Positions 63,833 to 64,000 of a stretch of 64,000 nt of DNA are shown piece by piece. The translations under genes were made by a program, and so were the position numbers. Under the pieces are notes generated by a model. It had not been told where the DNA came from. It worked only from the letters and a program-made list of their open reading frames with translations, and searched no databases. How positions within the stretch are numbered: the first letter of the stretch is position 1; the number at the start of each line of letters is the position of its first letter. Source of the DNA: Collinsella sp. An268 (GTDB taxonomy: Bacteria; Actinomycetota; Coriobacteriia; Coriobacteriales; Coriobacteriaceae); NCBI RefSeq assembly GCF_002159765.1, contig NZ_NFJH01000001.1:248001-312000 (forward strand), read 5' to 3'.

Positions 63833-64000
63833 CTAGACCTCCATGACCACGGGGATGATCATCGGGCGGGTCTTGGTACGGTTCCAGATAAAGTTGGAAA
63901 CGGAATCGCGCACCGCTTTGCGCAGGGCGTCGGTACCGCTCGCCGTGAAATTAAACTTGCCCTTCTCGATGACCTTGATGATGGCCTCCTCCGCATCGTG
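63833..64000 (-). CDS. rnj: Ribonuclease J, C-terminal part
   Basis: Only the last 55 codons are present; the gene continues past the right edge. The end reads KAVRDSVSNFIWNRTKTRP and MIIPVVMEV, which is typical of the RNase J C-terminal domain. RNase J is a 5'-3' exonuclease and endonuclease of mRNA. It stops one base before the ftsK start. The call rests on a short but characteristic stretch. Confidence 0.85.
   Translation of the reverse strand, partial: HDAEEAIIKVIEKGKFNFTASGTDALRKAVRDSVSNFIWNRTKTRPMIIPVVMEV

Overview
The window is a GC-rich, gene-dense bacterial chromosome segment that carries mostly housekeeping genes. It is most like a member of the class Coriobacteriia (Actinomycetota), for example Collinsella or a relative. 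The evidence is the high GC with strong GC bias at third codon positions, purine-rich Gram-positive ribosome binding sites, many GTG starts, ATGA/GTGA gene overlaps, an actinobacterial pair of a GarA-like FHA protein and an FtsR-like MerR regulator, and a decayed LPXTG-type sorting signal. The genus is inference; no 16S rRNA gene is present.

Layout. (1) 1-7046, plus strand: the end of glyS, then rplS, rnhB, yraN, comM, dprA, trmFO and xerC. (2) 7073-17371, plus strand: translation, pyrimidine, cell-envelope and isoprenoid genes in the order rpsB, tsf, pyrH, frr, uppS, cdsA, dxr, rseP, ispG, proS. The RseP protease here carries an unusual insert of about 110 residues that looks like a winged helix. 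(3) 17381-19331: a tRNA region. Two identical tRNA-Ala(GGC) genes, each with its own promoter, face each other in inverted orientation. They flank a CAT-anticodon tRNA, a broken transposase and the broken C-terminus of a sortase-anchored surface protein; tRNA-Val(CAC) follows. This is the only visibly accessory stretch. (4) 19388-36201, plus strand: an ABC-F ATPase, a small membrane protein, an M50 protease, scpA, scpB, rluB, cmk, plsC, ispH, a DUF512 radical SAM protein, der, plsY, gpsA, rpe, a cysteine desulfurase, a Nif3 protein, a zinc-ribbon coiled coil and coaBC. (5) 36229-40683: tRNA-Pro(GGG), a CDP-alcohol phosphatidyltransferase, the FHA and MerR genes, apt and a secreted NlpC/P60 hydrolase. 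(6) 40732-47874: a divergent DUF1836/degV pair, then trxB, a purine permease, dut and nrdR on the minus strand, then a divergent pair of lexA and a LysM membrane protein. (7) 47931-64000, minus strand, read from right to left: rnj (partial), ftsK, rodZ, yajQ, rimO, pgsA, pncC, recA, recX, rny, a GHKL ATPase, spoVS, miaB, miaA, hflX.

How the parts connect. Three MEP-pathway genes (dxr, ispG, ispH) and uppS supply isoprenoid precursors and the undecaprenyl carrier. The genes cdsA, plsC, plsY, gpsA and two PgsA-type enzymes cover phospholipid synthesis. The comM, dprA and recA genes point to processing of incoming DNA. An SOS circuit can be read directly: LexA-type palindromes lie between lexA and the divergent LysM gene, a YneA/DivS/ChiZ-like candidate division inhibitor, and another lies inside the recA promoter spacer. 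The nrdR-dut-permease cluster and trxB share a nucleotide and redox theme.

Most noteworthy observations: the regulator-like insert in RseP, a GHKL ATPase of unknown function between rny and spoVS where Bacillus has ymdB, the SOS circuit, the inverted tRNA-Ala pair around decayed genes, and a two-copy repeat in the shared control region of DUF1836 and degV. No CRISPR array, intact mobile element or prophage is visible.
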